Assembly (NCBI RefSeq): GCF_048771995.1
Contig: NC_133028.1
Span: 73,206,501 to 73,270,500, forward strand
Direction: 5' to 3'
Length of the DNA: 64,000 nt
From: Taeniopygia guttata
Lineage: Eukaryota > Chordata > Aves > Passeriformes > Estrildidae
The first letter of the stretch is position 1. Each line of letters begins with the position of its first letter. The notes beneath the pieces are model-generated. The model made no database searches and was not told where the DNA came from. It saw only the letters and a program-made list of their open reading frames with translations. Shown here piece after piece: positions 63,590 through 64,000 of this stretch. The position numbers and the translations under genes are program-made.

Positions 63590-64000
63590 CAATCTACCAC
63601 GGAATCATGAGTTTATGTTCAATGCTTTACATTTAATATTTATTGATTGCTGCAATTAATTGCTTTTGGTTTGTAGCTTGGGGCTTAATTAAGTGGACTA
63701 AAAGTGTCAACACACTGAGGCTGTTCAGCTGACTGACAAATGAAACTAAATAATGCTTTACCATGACTGGTTACTAATGTTCTATCAATGAAACAAGCAA
63801 GGGGAATGCATGGGTCAGGGAAGTAGTAATAATAATAAAATACAGAGCCTTTAATGTTTAGATTAGCTGCTCAGCACAGATTAACAGTAGCCAAAATGAC
63901 TCAATCTAAGGACCCCAATTAATTCGTGTTGCAATATGTATTATGTGAAATGAGATTACTGATAACAGTACAGTGCTTAAAGACACCTCATGGCCTGACA
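63590..64000. other. Candidate conserved non-coding block at the window end
   Basis: Complex sequence with CTGCAATTAATTGC, GGCTTAATTAAG and CCCCAATTAATTCG homeodomain-type sites and a short TAA run at about 63827-63838. It may continue past the window edge. Conservation is not tested. Confidence 0.25.

Overview
This window looks like AT-rich vertebrate nuclear DNA with no protein-coding gene that I can support. It has long stretches without open frames, no bacterial gene organisation, homopolymers of up to 46 A, CA/TG microsatellites, and interspersed retroelement remains. The remains are those of a bird. The most informative is a composite SINE at about 43112-43250: a tRNA-Ile-derived head joined to a CR1-type tail, the architecture of the passerine element TguSINE1. 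An alpharetrovirus-like LTR, a piece of an avian ERVL-type LTR and a CR1 scrap point the same way. My best reading is a passerine (songbird-group) genome, in a gene desert or a very large intron. The locus itself cannot be named from the sequence.

Layout. 1-9.4 kb: unannotated AT-rich DNA with a 46-bp poly(A) run near 1.43 kb. 9.42-9.79 kb: a relic of an L2-type LINE ORF2 C-terminal region, readable in three successive frames and lying in a CpG-rich patch. 9.8-26.8 kb: mostly featureless, with small local duplications (14.7 and 16.05 kb), a TA/CA/TG microsatellite (24.1 kb) and an AT-dinucleotide cluster (25.6-25.8 kb). About 26.86-26.94 kb: an ERVL-like LTR fragment. 35.2-35.5 kb: a perfect hairpin and a perfect palindrome. 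About 36.71-37.0 kb: a probable solo class II ERV LTR with CCAAT box, TATA box and an ALV-like R/U5. About 38.03-38.56 kb: an old CR1/L3-type reverse transcriptase relic. 40.95 and 42.63 kb: two further perfect hairpins. 42.8-43.45 kb: a CpG-retaining block interrupted by the SINE. 43.5-64 kb: AT-rich DNA with several blocks rich in TAATTA-like motifs that could be conserved non-coding elements, a CR1 scrap at 61.98 kb and a 35-bp poly(A) run at 62.13 kb.

There are no operons, RNA genes, CRISPR arrays or intact mobile elements. The open frames present are short and lack recognisable domains; where a family is recognisable (9.5 and 38.1 kb) it is a dead LINE. The best candidates for something functional and undescribed are the CpG-retaining L2 relic at 9.4-9.8 kb and the CpG-retaining block around the SINE at 43 kb. 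Both could be regulatory sequence, but that is inference until an alignment across bird genomes is made.
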